Below, in pieces: positions 1 to 7,994 of a stretch of DNA of 24,762 nucleotides. This DNA is from Vulcanisaeta distributa JCM 11213 (GTDB lineage: Archaea > Thermoproteota > Thermoprotei > Thermoproteales > Thermocladiaceae), in NCBI GenBank assembly GCA_001316125.1, contig BBCS01000018.1:1-24762 (forward strand). Reading direction: 5' to 3'. Below the pieces are notes generated by a model, which saw nothing but the letters and a program-made list of their open reading frames with translations, had not been told where the DNA came from and did no database searches. Within the stretch, counting starts at the first letter, position 1. Every line of letters starts with the position of its first letter. The position numbers were made by a program, and so were the translations under genes.

Positions 1-179
1 TTAACAGGGCTAGGTTAAGGCATAAATGCGGCAAAGGAGGTGTGGATGAGTACGTGTATCTTGATGATAAGTGCCAGGGAGCCTGCACGGTAAGCCGGAT
101 AATAAATATCGTGAGGAGGGCATTAACTAGGGGCGTAGGTGCCAAAATCGCGATAGGCTACGGCAGGTTCTCAACATAA
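1..179 (+). CDS. Cmr6-like RAMP protein, C-terminal end only
   Basis: This is the last 58 codons of a gene that begins before the window, read in the frame starting at base 3 and ending with TAA at 177-179. The end carries GVGAKIAIGYGRF, the glycine-rich last segment typical of Cmr6, a RAMP subunit of type III-B effector complexes that helps hold the crRNA and target RNA. The preceding stretch has a helix (IINIVRRAL) just before the Gly loop, as expected for a RAMP fold. It cannot belong to the Cmr operon at the right end of the window, which has its own cmr1-5 and a probable cmr6 start, so a second type III module probably lies to the left. Assignment to the RAMP superfamily is strong. The exact subunit is less certain because only the tail is visible. 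Confidence 0.7.
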   Translation, partial: NRARLRHKCGKGGVDEYVYLDDKCQGACTVSRIINIVRRALTRGVGAKIAIGYGRFST

Positions 180-208
180 AAATTTCGGCATAAAATATGC
201 TGCAAAAA

Positions 209-216
209 TTTATAAT
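209..216 (+). promoter_or_regulatory. TATA box for the first ATPase gene
   Basis: TTTATAAT lies in an AT-rich gap, centred about 27 bp before the ATG at 240. This spacing fits a leaderless archaeal transcript starting at or near that ATG. The gap between the RAMP stop at 179 and position 240 holds nothing else I recognise. Confidence 0.55.
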
Positions 217-239
217 GTAAAACGCATTTAACAAGCCAT

Positions 240-1245
240 ATGTACCAATTAAAGCTAAAGTAATGCAGGTCCGGTTGATGAGGGCATTGTGGAACTTAAG
301 AATAGATTAATGATCTTCTACGGTCCCAATGGTTCAGGCAAGACGACCACGGTTAGGGCATTGGATGCAATTCTACAAACCATTTATAACGGCGAGCCTT
401 CATTAAGTGAGCTATGTAGTTTATGTAGAGATTCAACAGAGGTCATCCTCACGATAGGTGGTGATACATATTCCCTGAAGATAAATGAAGTTAAAGGCGC
501 CGCTAAAAAGTACGCGTAATTTACACCCATAATGGTCAGGAAAACACAATGATGAGCATTATTGCGGAGCCGGTGGTCTCGTACCAATTAAATCACCCGA
601 AAGTACCCCCCCATAAATTATGGTCAAGGTAATGCCAAGCCAGGTCAAGATATTCAATAATAAGATCCTTGAATTTAGCAATACATTGGATCCGAATGAG
701 GTTTATGGCATAATCAGTGATGCCGTTAAGAAAAGGGCGGACAATGTTGAGTTAACTAGGGAGGATTTCCTGGGTTACTACGAGAGGTTCATTGATGAGG
801 CTAATGATGTGATGAGGTACGTCACGGGGAATACAGCCGTGTCAGTGAGGGGCAGCACATGCGTGAGGGAGGATGATAGGGTAATATGCAATGAGGACGC
901 AATAAGCGCTGGCCAAAGGAGGGTACTAATGATTGGCGCCGCTTGGCGCTAGCTAAGATACTCAAGGAGTTGGGGGCGCAGATCATCATGTACATAGACG
1001 TCCTTGAGCTGGGCCTGCATGCGGATTACGTATTTGACTTGCTGGACAGGTTGAAGGATGAGGAGGTGTCGATCATTGGGGGGGAAACACACCATGGTCT
1101 TGCCGTCGCTTATGCCGTTAAGAATGGGGGGGTGCCCGTGTACGTGTTTCACGACCATAAGGTACATGCAATAAGTATTGATGACTTAAGGAACGTCAAA
1201 TTATTTGAAGAGGAGAGGATGGTGTATGAGAAGGTGGTTTCATAA
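240..1245 (+). CDS. RecF/SMC-like P-loop ATPase (broken by frameshifts)
   Basis: Joined across frames, this reads as one ABC-type (AAA_21/RecF-like) ATPase of about 335 residues. The start MYQLKL leads into a Walker A motif GPNGSGKTT (near residue 36). The second half has a signature-like ISAGQRR, a Walker B-like strand IIMYIDVLELGLH, and an ETHH switch motif. The frame is lost around 257-259 (one extra A), 507-516, the C7 run at 606-612, and 943-944 (one T missing). The next gene overlaps its stop codon (TAATG), which suggests translational coupling and a shared function. Such ATPases often partner nucleases in defence modules, but I cannot name the system. A true pseudogene is possible. I favour sequence errors because codon use stays good in all segments and all ATPase motifs survive. 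Confidence 0.7.
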
Positions 1246-1667
1246 TGCCGATCGTTGGTTGCGCGGTTATGCATGATTGCGATAACGTGGGTAAAAACGT
1301 AAGTGAAATTGTAGATAAAGAGTGTGGATTATTATGCCCACGTAATGAGATATCGCGTAATGTACCAGGATCATACGTGTTAGGATTTTGTAGAATTGAT
1401 TCCTCTATAAATTGTAACTTTACTAGAACTAACATCATCGCTCAACAATGCAGTAAATTAAACAATAAATTAACTAAATATCCAGACCTTATCCTAGTAG
1501 CTTTAGGGAGGGGTCGGCACGGTAAAAATAAGAAAATCGCTGCATTCATAGTTGAGTGTTCGTGTTGTTCAAATAGTGGACGCGGCAAACTAGATGAAAT
1601 AGATGAGTACTTTAAGGTGAATATTTGTTCCAATAATGGTATAATATTTATTGTGCTAAAAATATAA
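1245..1667 (+). CDS. Hypothetical protein coupled to the ATPase, faint PD-(D/E)XK pattern
   Basis: This 140-residue protein starts at an ATG sharing one base with the stop of the ATPase gene, so the two are probably co-translated. I do not recognise the family. It is cysteine-rich, including CSCC near residue 105. The middle reads YPDLILVAL, then a basic loop, then AAFIVECS, then GKLDEIDEYF. A PD, a hydrophobic strand ending in E, and a following helix resemble the order of a PD-(D/E)XK nuclease core, but the expected lysine after the glutamate is Ser here, so the match is weak. A TOPRIM-like partner is another option. No signal peptide or membrane segment is visible. The reading frame is intact. 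Confidence 0.6.
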   Translation: MPIVGCAVMHDCDNVGKNVSEIVDKECGLLCPRNEISRNVPGSYVLGFCRIDSSINCNFTRTNIIAQQCSKLNNKLTKYPDLILVALGRGRHGKNKKIAAFIVECSCCSNSGRGKLDEIDEYFKVNICSNNGIIFIVLKI

Positions 1668-1739
1668 TTGAAAGATTTTAAGAAACCGTGCAGTAAGAGT
1701 AAAAAGGAGTGTATTGTTATTCAATGCGAGTGACCAGCC

Positions 1740-2180
1740 ATGTTCCTCCTAGAATTCTCCAGCAGGATTCGCGTGAATATACCGAATTGCGTTGAGGAGG
1801 TGATTCGTGAGGATGAGGAAGGCGCGTTATACATGTATAGCTGCAGCGACCTTCCCATCGCCAGTCTTGACCTAGTCAGTAAGGCAGTGGAAGGGCAATA
1901 CTTGGTAGCCGTAATACGTCGGACGCCGTTGAGGGTTTGGGTAGGTTCATGGATGTTAAGGCTCGTGAAAACTTTAATCAATACCGTAATGAGATACATA
2001 ACTTATTCCTCAATGTTCTCCGCAAATAAGCCCGTGTTTGCCGTGGAGACGCCCGTGCCCTTCACGAGACACTTCATATTTGCTGGTGATGAGGTATTTG
2101 AGCCCGATATATTAGAGAAGCCCTGCGAGACTGTTTATGCTGTATATGCCTTAGGCGAGGTCTCGCGATTATTAACTTAA
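1740..2180 (+). CDS. Hypothetical protein next to the CRISPR array
   Basis: An uninterrupted 146-codon frame with ordinary codon use that I do not recognise. It opens with a beta-like stretch (MFLLEFSSRIRVNIP) and has a central basic-hydrophobic helix (WMLRLVKTLINTVMRYI). The start is uncertain: an ATG at 1724 in another frame also opens a plausible peptide, and the window has many frameshifts. It ends five bases before the next small frame, and the two could be one protein of about 200 residues split by an indel near 2175. Its position between an ATPase module and the old end of the CRISPR array makes a CRISPR accessory role possible, but nothing in the sequence proves it. Confidence 0.5.
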   Translation: MFLLEFSSRIRVNIPNCVEEVIREDEEGALYMYSCSDLPIASLDLVSKAVEGQYLVAVIRRTPLRVWVGSWMLRLVKTLINTVMRYITYSSMFSANKPVFAVETPVPFTRHFIFAGDEVFEPDILEKPCETVYAVYALGEVSRLLT

Positions 2181-2185
2181 CTTAC

Positions 2186-2350
2186 ATGTATAATTTATTG
2201 ATGTTGCGTGAAAAAATACTTCCACTTGAGGTATCAGTGCCATTACCACTCACTAGGATCAGTGAGAGGACAGGCATTGAGGACTTAACAAACGAACTCA
2301 ACAGGCTTGGGTGTAAAGTCAGCGTCCTCACACCCAAAGACCTTACATAG
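2186..2350 (+). CDS. Small hypothetical protein or C-terminal part of the preceding gene
   Basis: A 54-codon frame from ATG to TAG with good codon use, containing ISERTGIEDLTNELNRLG and then a strand KVSVLTP. The helix-turn-helix-like spacing ISERTG..DLTNELNRLG hints at a small DNA-binding or dimerisation segment, but this is weak. It begins five bases after the stop of the preceding frame and ends six bases before the decayed CRISPR repeat. It may be the tail of the 1740-2180 protein displaced by a one-base error. Confidence 0.4.
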   Translation: MYNLLMLREKILPLEVSVPLPLTRISERTGIEDLTNELNRLGCKVSVLTPKDLT

Positions 2351-2356
2351 TAAGTT

Positions 2357-2380
2357 CCTTCAAATTCTATAGAAATCTCC
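2357..2380 (-). repeat. Decayed terminal CRISPR repeat
   Basis: The 24 bases here keep TTCAA, ATTCTAT and GAAATC of the consensus in the right order but have changes at both ends and in the stem. A 42-bp interval separates it from the first clear repeat at 2423, which is a normal spacer length. It fits an eroded oldest repeat at the leader-distal end. Confidence 0.75.
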
Positions 2381-4983
2381 AATGAACTCACCATCACGAT
2401 TAGGTACCAAGTAATGCTCACACTTTCAATGTTCTATTGAAATCCTCCTCGATTACCAGGACATTGCTCGAGTACTACTTGATGAAAAATACTTTCAATG
2501 TTCTATTGAAATCCTCATAAGCCACGGTGGCGTGGACTACACACTCTATATTAATAATCTTTCAATATTCTATTGAAATCCTCCAAAAATGCGAAGAGTT
2601 ATTCTCGAAATACATTAACTATGACACCACTTTCAATATTCTATTGAAATCCTCAAAGCAAAGAGTATATTAGAGATGCTGCAGAGGGTTTTTTACAATC
2701 TTTCAATATTCTATTGAAATCCTCTCGGCACCATACCGAATAATTCAACGTTGCGATAACTATAGCGAACACTTTCAATATTCTATTGAAATCCTCAATC
2801 ACAAACAAAAGAGTCGGGGATTGGGTGGTGGTATGGGAGAGGCTTTCAATATTCTATTGAAATCCTCCGTAGTCGTAAAACCCAGACCTAGGCGCAATGA
2901 AGTTAAACCTACTTTCAATATTCTATTGAAATCCTCACACGCGTGGCCCACTAATCCCCCCCTGGCAACAACTACTTGGTTTGGGGGACCGCTTTCAATA
3001 TTCTATTGAAATCCTCCATTATTTTGGATTGTTTGAATGGGTACCATGTTAGGTATTATAACTTTCAATATTCTATTGAAATCCTCTACATTGAGGTTGG
3101 TAGTGACGTGTACTACGAGGGAAGCCTCGAGCTTTCAATATTCTATTGAAATCCTCGGTGTACCACCACTAAAGACCAACGGCTTCTGGAACTACATTCT
3201 TTCAATATTCATTGAAATCCTCCGAAACTACTTACAGAATTGCTTGGAGTCCAAATACCAATGAACTTTCAATATTCTATTGAAATCCTCTTCAATTGCA
3301 TTAGAAGCTTTGTAGAATCGAGGAAGAAACTTTCAATATTCTATTGAAATCCTCATGAGGGCGAAAATAATATTCTCTCCGACGGTTGCAGAAAAAATCT
3401 TTCAATATTCTATTGAAATCCTCCTGCCCAAACGAGCCAGTCACAATCGTGAAGTACGGACTGGAGAATGTCTTTCAATATTCTATTGAAATCCTCTTGG
3501 GCTTGGCACGAGGAGGCTGGTCATGATCTCGAAACCTTTCAATATTCTATTGAAATCCTCTGAACGCCAATATCAACAACACGATGAATAGTATCGTGAA
3601 CCTTTCAATATTCTATTGAAATCCTCCATCATTTTTGCCTTTAAAACCATTCATTGAAAGGACTAAGAACTTTCAATATTCTATTGAAATCCTCTCATTG
3701 TTGATACTTACTTTTTCAAGTATTTATTTTTAATATGAATACTTTCAATATTCTATTGAAATCCTCATTCGACATACATGACTAGTTAGATTATCTTAAA
3801 AATAAATCTCTTTCAATATTCTATTGAAATCCTCGGGAGTTAAACGCGAGGATGCACCTACTCGGTGTAAACGTCTTTCAATATTCTATTGAAATCCTCT
3901 CACGTATATCTCACTTCCAAAGAAAGCCCCCCCATCGACAGTTGACTTTCAATATTCTATTGAAATCCTCAACTTGATACTGGGTTTTGACGTATACGCC
4001 ACGGAGATAGAGCTTTCAATATTCTATTGAAATCCTCGCTTCATATTGCCCATAGTAGTGAAGAGGGACACAACCAGCTTTCAATATTCTATTGAAATCC
4101 TCTAGTACCTGGCCCATTGCCAGATGCATTGCTACGTTCACAAAACTTTCAATATTCTATTGAAATCCTCCAGGAAGATGACTGTGTTAGTCATTGACGA
4201 ATTCGATAAAACCTTTCAATATTCTATTGAAATCCTCATTACGTAATAGCAAATATAAGGGAGTTAATCACGAAGGAGCTTTCAATATTCTATTGAAATC
4301 CTCGTTGATGTTAAGACAGTATACGCACAAGTCGTTAAAGTCGACGCAGCTTTCAATATTCTATTGAAATCCTCTGAGTTCCTCAGCGACTTCTGTCACG
4401 ATATCGTTCATGGGAATCTTTCAATATTCTATTGAAATCCTCTCTTGGGAATTTAATTGACAAAATTGGAGATGCATTAGCTTTCAATATTCTATTGAAA
4501 TCCTCCTCAAGGCCTGTGCTTCTGACTTCATCACTCATACTGAGACTTTCAATATTCTATTGAAATCCTCCCCCCCTGGGCAGGGGCAAATTAAGGTCGA
4601 GGATATACAGCCTTTCAATATTCTATTGAAATCCTCGGAGAAATGATGTGGTAGTGTATATCGCACCGAACGGGTATATCCTTTCAATATTCTATTGAAA
4701 TCCTCCCCCCCGTCATATGCAGGGCATTGTACGTGTATCTAAACAATGCATAACTTTCAATATTCTATTGAAATCCTCTTACGTGAAGGAAGTCTACGGA
4801 GAAAAAATCGTTGATGAGGTTTTGCTTTCAATATTCTATTGAAATCCTCTAAAGTGATAAAGGTGCCTAGAAGGTTTTACGGTTGCATTAGCTTTCAATA
4901 TTCTATTGAAATCCTCGTACCGTAACCCGGAGTGACGACCCCCCCCGAAAGACTTAAACTTTCAATATTCTATTGAAATCCTC
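2357..4983 (-). CRISPR. CRISPR array, 39 repeats and 38 spacers, transcribed leftwards
   Basis: A 25-bp repeat recurs 38 times from 2423 to 4983, plus one decayed copy at 2357. On the plus strand it contains TTTCAATA, loop TTC, TATTGAAA, and ends in CCTC. Read on the minus strand it ends in ATTGAAAG, the 8-nt crRNA 5' tag usual for crenarchaeal type I-A repeats, so transcription should run from right to left. Supporting this, the divergent repeats are at the left (G for A in the copies at 2423 and 2492, and the decayed copy at 2357), and a TATA box lies just right of 4983. The copy at 3199 has lost one T. Spacers are mostly 38-48 bp, with one of 55 bp (2937-2991). The csa1-cas1-cas2-cas4 genes lie on the leader side. 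Confidence 0.98.
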
Positions 4984-5005
4984 CGGTTCATTACTTTATT
5001 TTGGG

Positions 5006-5013
5006 TTTTTAAG
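5006..5013 (-). promoter_or_regulatory. TATA box of the CRISPR array
   Basis: Read on the minus strand this is CTTAAAAA preceded by a purine-rich stretch (GGAGAAAAA) like a BRE. Its centre is about 25 bp from the first repeat, so transcription should start at the edge of the array. Confidence 0.65.
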
Positions 5014-5040
5014 TTTTTCTCCTTCGTATTATTGTTTCTC

Positions 5041-5161
5041 GTTGGAACAGGTATTCCCATTGTCCATTCACGGGCCGTGTTTGTTCTCACGGTGTTTAAG
5101 CGGGATTGAATTTTTGTTCCCACGATCAATTCAATTCCCCCAAAATCATGCCTGTTCCAAC
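5041..5161. repeat. Inverted repeat in the CRISPR leader
   Basis: GTTGGAACAGGTAT at 5041-5054 and ATGCCTGTTCCAAC at 5148-5161 are inverted copies matching at 13 of 14 positions, separated by 93 bp. This could be a regulator binding pair (Csa3 is a candidate) or a structural signal for spacer integration. The function is inferred only from its place in the leader. Confidence 0.6.
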
Positions 5162-5311
5162 GGTGTTTTATGCATTGTAAAGCGAGGGGGGGTGTGCATG
5201 GTATCCTGCATGTAGTGCGGTTTCTTTGGTGTGCGTGGTTTCGTGGGGGGGGTGTTCTTTGGGTTGTGCATGTTGCTGTGCCTGTCATGTTTTTCTTCGT
5301 GCACCATGTGA

Positions 5312-6170
5312 GTGTTTTTTACTCCTAGTTCATTTTCTTCCTTGTGCTTGGTAGGCTTCTTGATAGGGTTAGGGTCTTTGGTGTTGGGGGGGATTTGCCC
5401 GTGGAGCTTCGTGGTTGGTCTCAGGAGGTTAGGGAGGTTAGCCTTGAGTACTTGCCCACTGTGTCCGAGGCCTTCAGTCCATGCCCAACCCATAGGGATG
5501 CCTACGTGAGGAGGGTCCTGGGCCTTCAGCGAGGATTAATGAGTCGCTGAGTATTGGTAGGGCGCTCCATGAGTTGTTCCTGGCGCCCCTTAGACTGGTT
5601 AATAGGTTGGTGCTGGTGATGTGATTGAGGAGTTGGGTAGTTTAAAGGCGCAGTTGCTGGGTGACTTACCGAGGGACTTGGTGGACTTTGGTAAGGTCGT
5701 CTTTGAGGCGTCCTCGAGGGTGTTGATGGACCTCGTCTATGATGGCTACCCAATACCCGTGGTTGTGGAGCCGAGTCTCGAGGGTACGGTGATCGGCTTC
5801 TCGGACGTGGTCAAGCCCGACCTGGTCATTGGTCCCTGCCTGTGGAGGTGGTGGTTTCCGAAAACCCTGATTACCTGGTTAGGAAGGAGCTGGCGTTGGC
5901 GGTCTATGGAATGGCGATAGAGGCTTACCTAGGTAACCCGGTTAATTACGGGGTCATGGTTTTGATAAACCCCAGGGTTAGGGCTGTTCAGTTTAAGCAC
6001 GTAGTGCTTAGTGACCAACTTAGGCGTGAAGCATTAGGGAGAGGAATGAGGTTGCTAGGATCGTGTCGCGCAGAGACGACCCGGGCCCCCGCGCTAGATG
6101 CCCCCCCGACTCATGCCCGTTCAGGGATGTGTGCAGGGGTGTTGGTAATGCCGAGGCTAATCGTGTCTAA
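5312..6170 (+). CDS. csa1: Csa1, Cas4-family nuclease of type I-A (frameshifted)
   Basis: Csa1 is an Fe-S, RecB-like nuclease-family protein of type I-A adaptation modules, acting with Cas1, Cas2 and Cas4. Joined frames give about 285 residues: a GTG start with MFFTP, then ELRGW, then CPTHRDAYVRRV (first cluster Cys), INESLSIGRALHELF, and a C-terminal cluster CPPDSCPFRDVC. This order and length match Csa1. The frame changes near 5340, 5535, 5612, 5850 (C4 read as C3) and 6047 (G4 read as G3). The cluster contains a C7 run that may add one Pro. The stop TAA at 6168-6170 lies inside the start of cas1. The GTG start is chosen for MFFTP; the start and the short frames near it are the least certain part. 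Confidence 0.85.
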
Positions 6171-7127
6171 GCCCTCGAGGATCTACGTTAGGAGGGGGGG
6201 CGTGGTTAGGGTTAGGGGGGGCATTGATGGTGAGGAGTTGGTGGTGGATTCGACGATTGACTCAGTCCTGGTGGTTTCGTCGAGGGTTTCAATAACGTCG
6301 TCGGCAATTAGGGTACTAAGCAACATGGGTGTTGACGTGGTTTTCCTCGCTAGGAATGGCGAGCCAGTGGCCAGGGTCTACCCACCCGTCATTAATAGGA
6401 CGGTGATGACCAGGAGGGCTCAGTACGAGGCGCTCTTAAACGGCAGGGGGGGGATCCACGTGGCTAGGGTGGTTACCAGGGCTAAGATAATGAATCAGGC
6501 AAACCTTCTTAGGTACGTAAGTAAGAGCAGGAGGGTTGATTCGCTGAGGGACGAGGCGGTGAAGCTCGACGAGCTTGCCATGGGCCTGGAGGGGGGGTTG
6601 GCGACGCGTCGAGGATCATGGAGGTCGAGGCCCAAGCCGCCAGGCATTACTGGCAATCCATTGCCCAAGTAATACCACCTGAGTATGGGTTTAGGGGGGG
6701 TAGGGATCAGGAGGGTAAGGACCCATTCAACCTAATGCTTAACTACGGCTACGGGGTGCTCAGGTACATGGTCGAGAAGGCGCTGCTGATCCACGGATTC
6801 GACCCATACGCCGGGTTCCTGCACGCGGATAGGAGCGGCAAGCCCAGCCTCACCCTCGACGTTATGGAGCCTCTCAGGCCCGTAATTGATAAGGCGCTGG
6901 TCTTCGCTGGGGTTAGGGTTGATGTTGTGAATGGCTTCCTTAGTTATGAATCGAGGGCTTCAATTATAAAGACAATCATGGAGGAGTTCCAGGGCAGAGT
7001 CTACCTAGGCGCTAGGCCGGCGTCGCCGGCGAAGATCCTTAATAACTTCGTTGAGGAGTTGGCATCATACCTCAGGGGGGGAGATACTAACGACCTCGAC
7101 CCGCCGGTCATTAGGTGGGGGGGTTGA
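6148..7127 (+). CDS. cas1: Cas1 integrase (one frameshift)
   Basis: Cas1 with Cas2 inserts new spacers at the leader end of the array. The start ATG (MPRLIVSKPSRIYV) follows a GGGGTG Shine-Dalgarno-like run and overlaps the end of csa1 by 23 bp. The N-terminal beta domain carries VSSRVSITSSAI. The C-terminal domain has the conserved Glu helix (IMEVEAQAARHYW), FR-G-RDQ..DPFN, LNYGYGVLRYMVEKAL, IHGFDPYAGFLH with the catalytic His, and LDVMEPLRPVIDKA with the metal-binding Asp. The frame breaks at the G7 run 6591-6597, where five (or eight) G would restore LEGVGDASRIMEV. Several other G7 runs add a Gly in frame. About 326 residues, normal for the family. Confidence 0.95.
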
Positions 7128-7420
7128 TGACGTACGTGGTGGTGTTTTACGACATATCGGATAATAGGAATAGGCAGGTGGTAGCCGATAAACTACTTAG
7201 TAAGGGGGGGTTGACCAGGGTTCAGAGGAGCGTGTTCGTGGGGGGGAGGGGGGGTGGGCACGCGCTTGCCAAGGACTTGTCGCGGTATTTAAGTAGGTTT
7301 GTCAGCGTTAATGATAGCCTGATAATTATGGTTGTTGGTGAGGAATCCGTTAGATCGATGGTTATAGTTGGTGGGGGGGGTGATGTCGTTGTTAACGCCT
7401 CAAGCGTTAGAGTCATATAG
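7127..7420 (+). CDS. cas2: Cas2
   Basis: Cas2 is the small ferredoxin-fold partner of Cas1 in spacer integration. It starts at an ATG overlapping the cas1 stop (TGATG) and reads MTYVVVFYDISDNRNRQ with the conserved Asp at residue 9, then RVQRSVFVG and a C-terminal strand ending SVRVI, 97 residues. The frame is open, but three G7 runs and a G8 run each appear to add a residue (SKGGL for the usual GL, VGGRGGGH). The last 38 bases overlap cas4. If the G8 run at 7374 were six long, the protein would instead stop at a TGATG joint with cas4. Confidence 0.92.
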   Translation: MTYVVVFYDISDNRNRQVVADKLLSKGGLTRVQRSVFVGGRGGGHALAKDLSRYLSRFVSVNDSLIIMVVGEESVRSMVIVGGGGDVVVNASSVRVI

Positions 7421-7994
7421 CCCGCGAATACCTATAGCTTTAATTAAGGAGTTCGTGTACTGCCCACGCTATGCCTACTACTTAGTGTTCGTGAGGGGGG
7501 GTATCAACTACGTGACTGAGTCCATGGAGACCGCATTGAGGAGTCCCGCGAACCTAGATGATGCTGTGAAGGGCCTGTGCAATGGCGCCAATGAGGTGCT
7601 TAGGGATTACCCCCGTTCACTCACGGTCCCTCGGTATATACGGTAAGGTGGACTACGTATGCCTCTACCCAGACCACGCAGTTCCGGTTGAGGTTAAGTG
7701 GTTGAGCAGTATCTCGAGGAGGTCCTTACTCAGTAGGCATAGGCACTACCTCATGCAAGCCGTTGCCTACTCCGTGGCTGCCGAGGAGGCGTTGAGGACC
7801 GTCGTTAAGCACTTCGTAGTATTAACATCAAGTAATCACATAGTCATTAAATTGACGCCCACCCTTAAGTCAGCGTTGGCGGAGGTCGTGAAGGAGTTAA
7901 GGCTTATCATAACCAACGAGAGGATGCCCAAAGGGTGAGTGATGCGCGTAAATGCAGTTACTGCGCCTTCCGACGGCTTTGTAAGCCCGCGTAA
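7383..7994 (+). CDS. cas4: Cas4 Fe-S nuclease (two frameshifts)
   Basis: Cas4 is a RecB-family nuclease with a 4Fe-4S cluster that processes prespacers and helps select the PAM. It starts at ATG 7383 (MSLLTPQALESYSPRIPI). The first cluster Cys is in EFVYCPRYAYY (near residue 21), the RecB core is GKVDYV and VPVEVKW with the metal-binding Asp, Glu and Lys, and the last three Cys are in KCSYCAFRRLC. The frame breaks at C5 7610-7614 (four C restore RDYPVHSRSLGIYGKVDYV) and at G3 7933-7935 (four G restore the cysteine-rich tail). The true stop is therefore TAA at 7992-7994. The tail overlaps csa3 on the other strand by 37 bp. Confidence 0.93.

Larger units (their letters stand above)
4984..5311. 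other. CRISPR leader and divergent csa1 upstream region
   Basis: This 328-bp stretch lies between the newest repeat and the probable start of csa1. No convincing gene is present: the frames here are short, low-complexity and overlap the repeat. The first 45 bases are AT-rich and hold the array TATA box on the minus strand. The middle contains a long-range inverted repeat (5041-5054 with 5148-5161) and a short direct repeat ACGGTGTTTA (near 5089 and 5160). G runs of 7-8 occur near 5175 and 5245. It should serve both as the array leader (transcription and spacer integration) and as the csa1 promoter region. I see no clear TATA box for csa1. Confidence 0.75.

Noticed and set aside
2182..2421. 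Minus-strand frame of 79 codons next to the array
   Set aside because: It lies opposite the better plus-strand frame at 2186-2350 and runs through the decayed repeat and its spacer.
2821..3264. Open frames of 62-75 codons inside the CRISPR array
   Set aside because: They are translations of repeats (the peptide FNILLKSS recurs) and spacers, not genes.
3627..3669. Spacer containing ATTCATTGAAAG, like the crRNA tag in inverted orientation
   Set aside because: Only the eight bases ATTGAAAG match and there is no wider repeat similarity; chance in AT-rich DNA is enough.
4962..5493. Open frames on both strands across the leader
   Set aside because: Low-complexity products, overlap with the last repeat or with csa1, and no promoter or family match.
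7836..7957. Extension of csa3 to a stop at 7836
   Set aside because: That frame follows an indel. The corrected winged-helix frame ends at 7958, and the extension would run antisense through the cas4 core.
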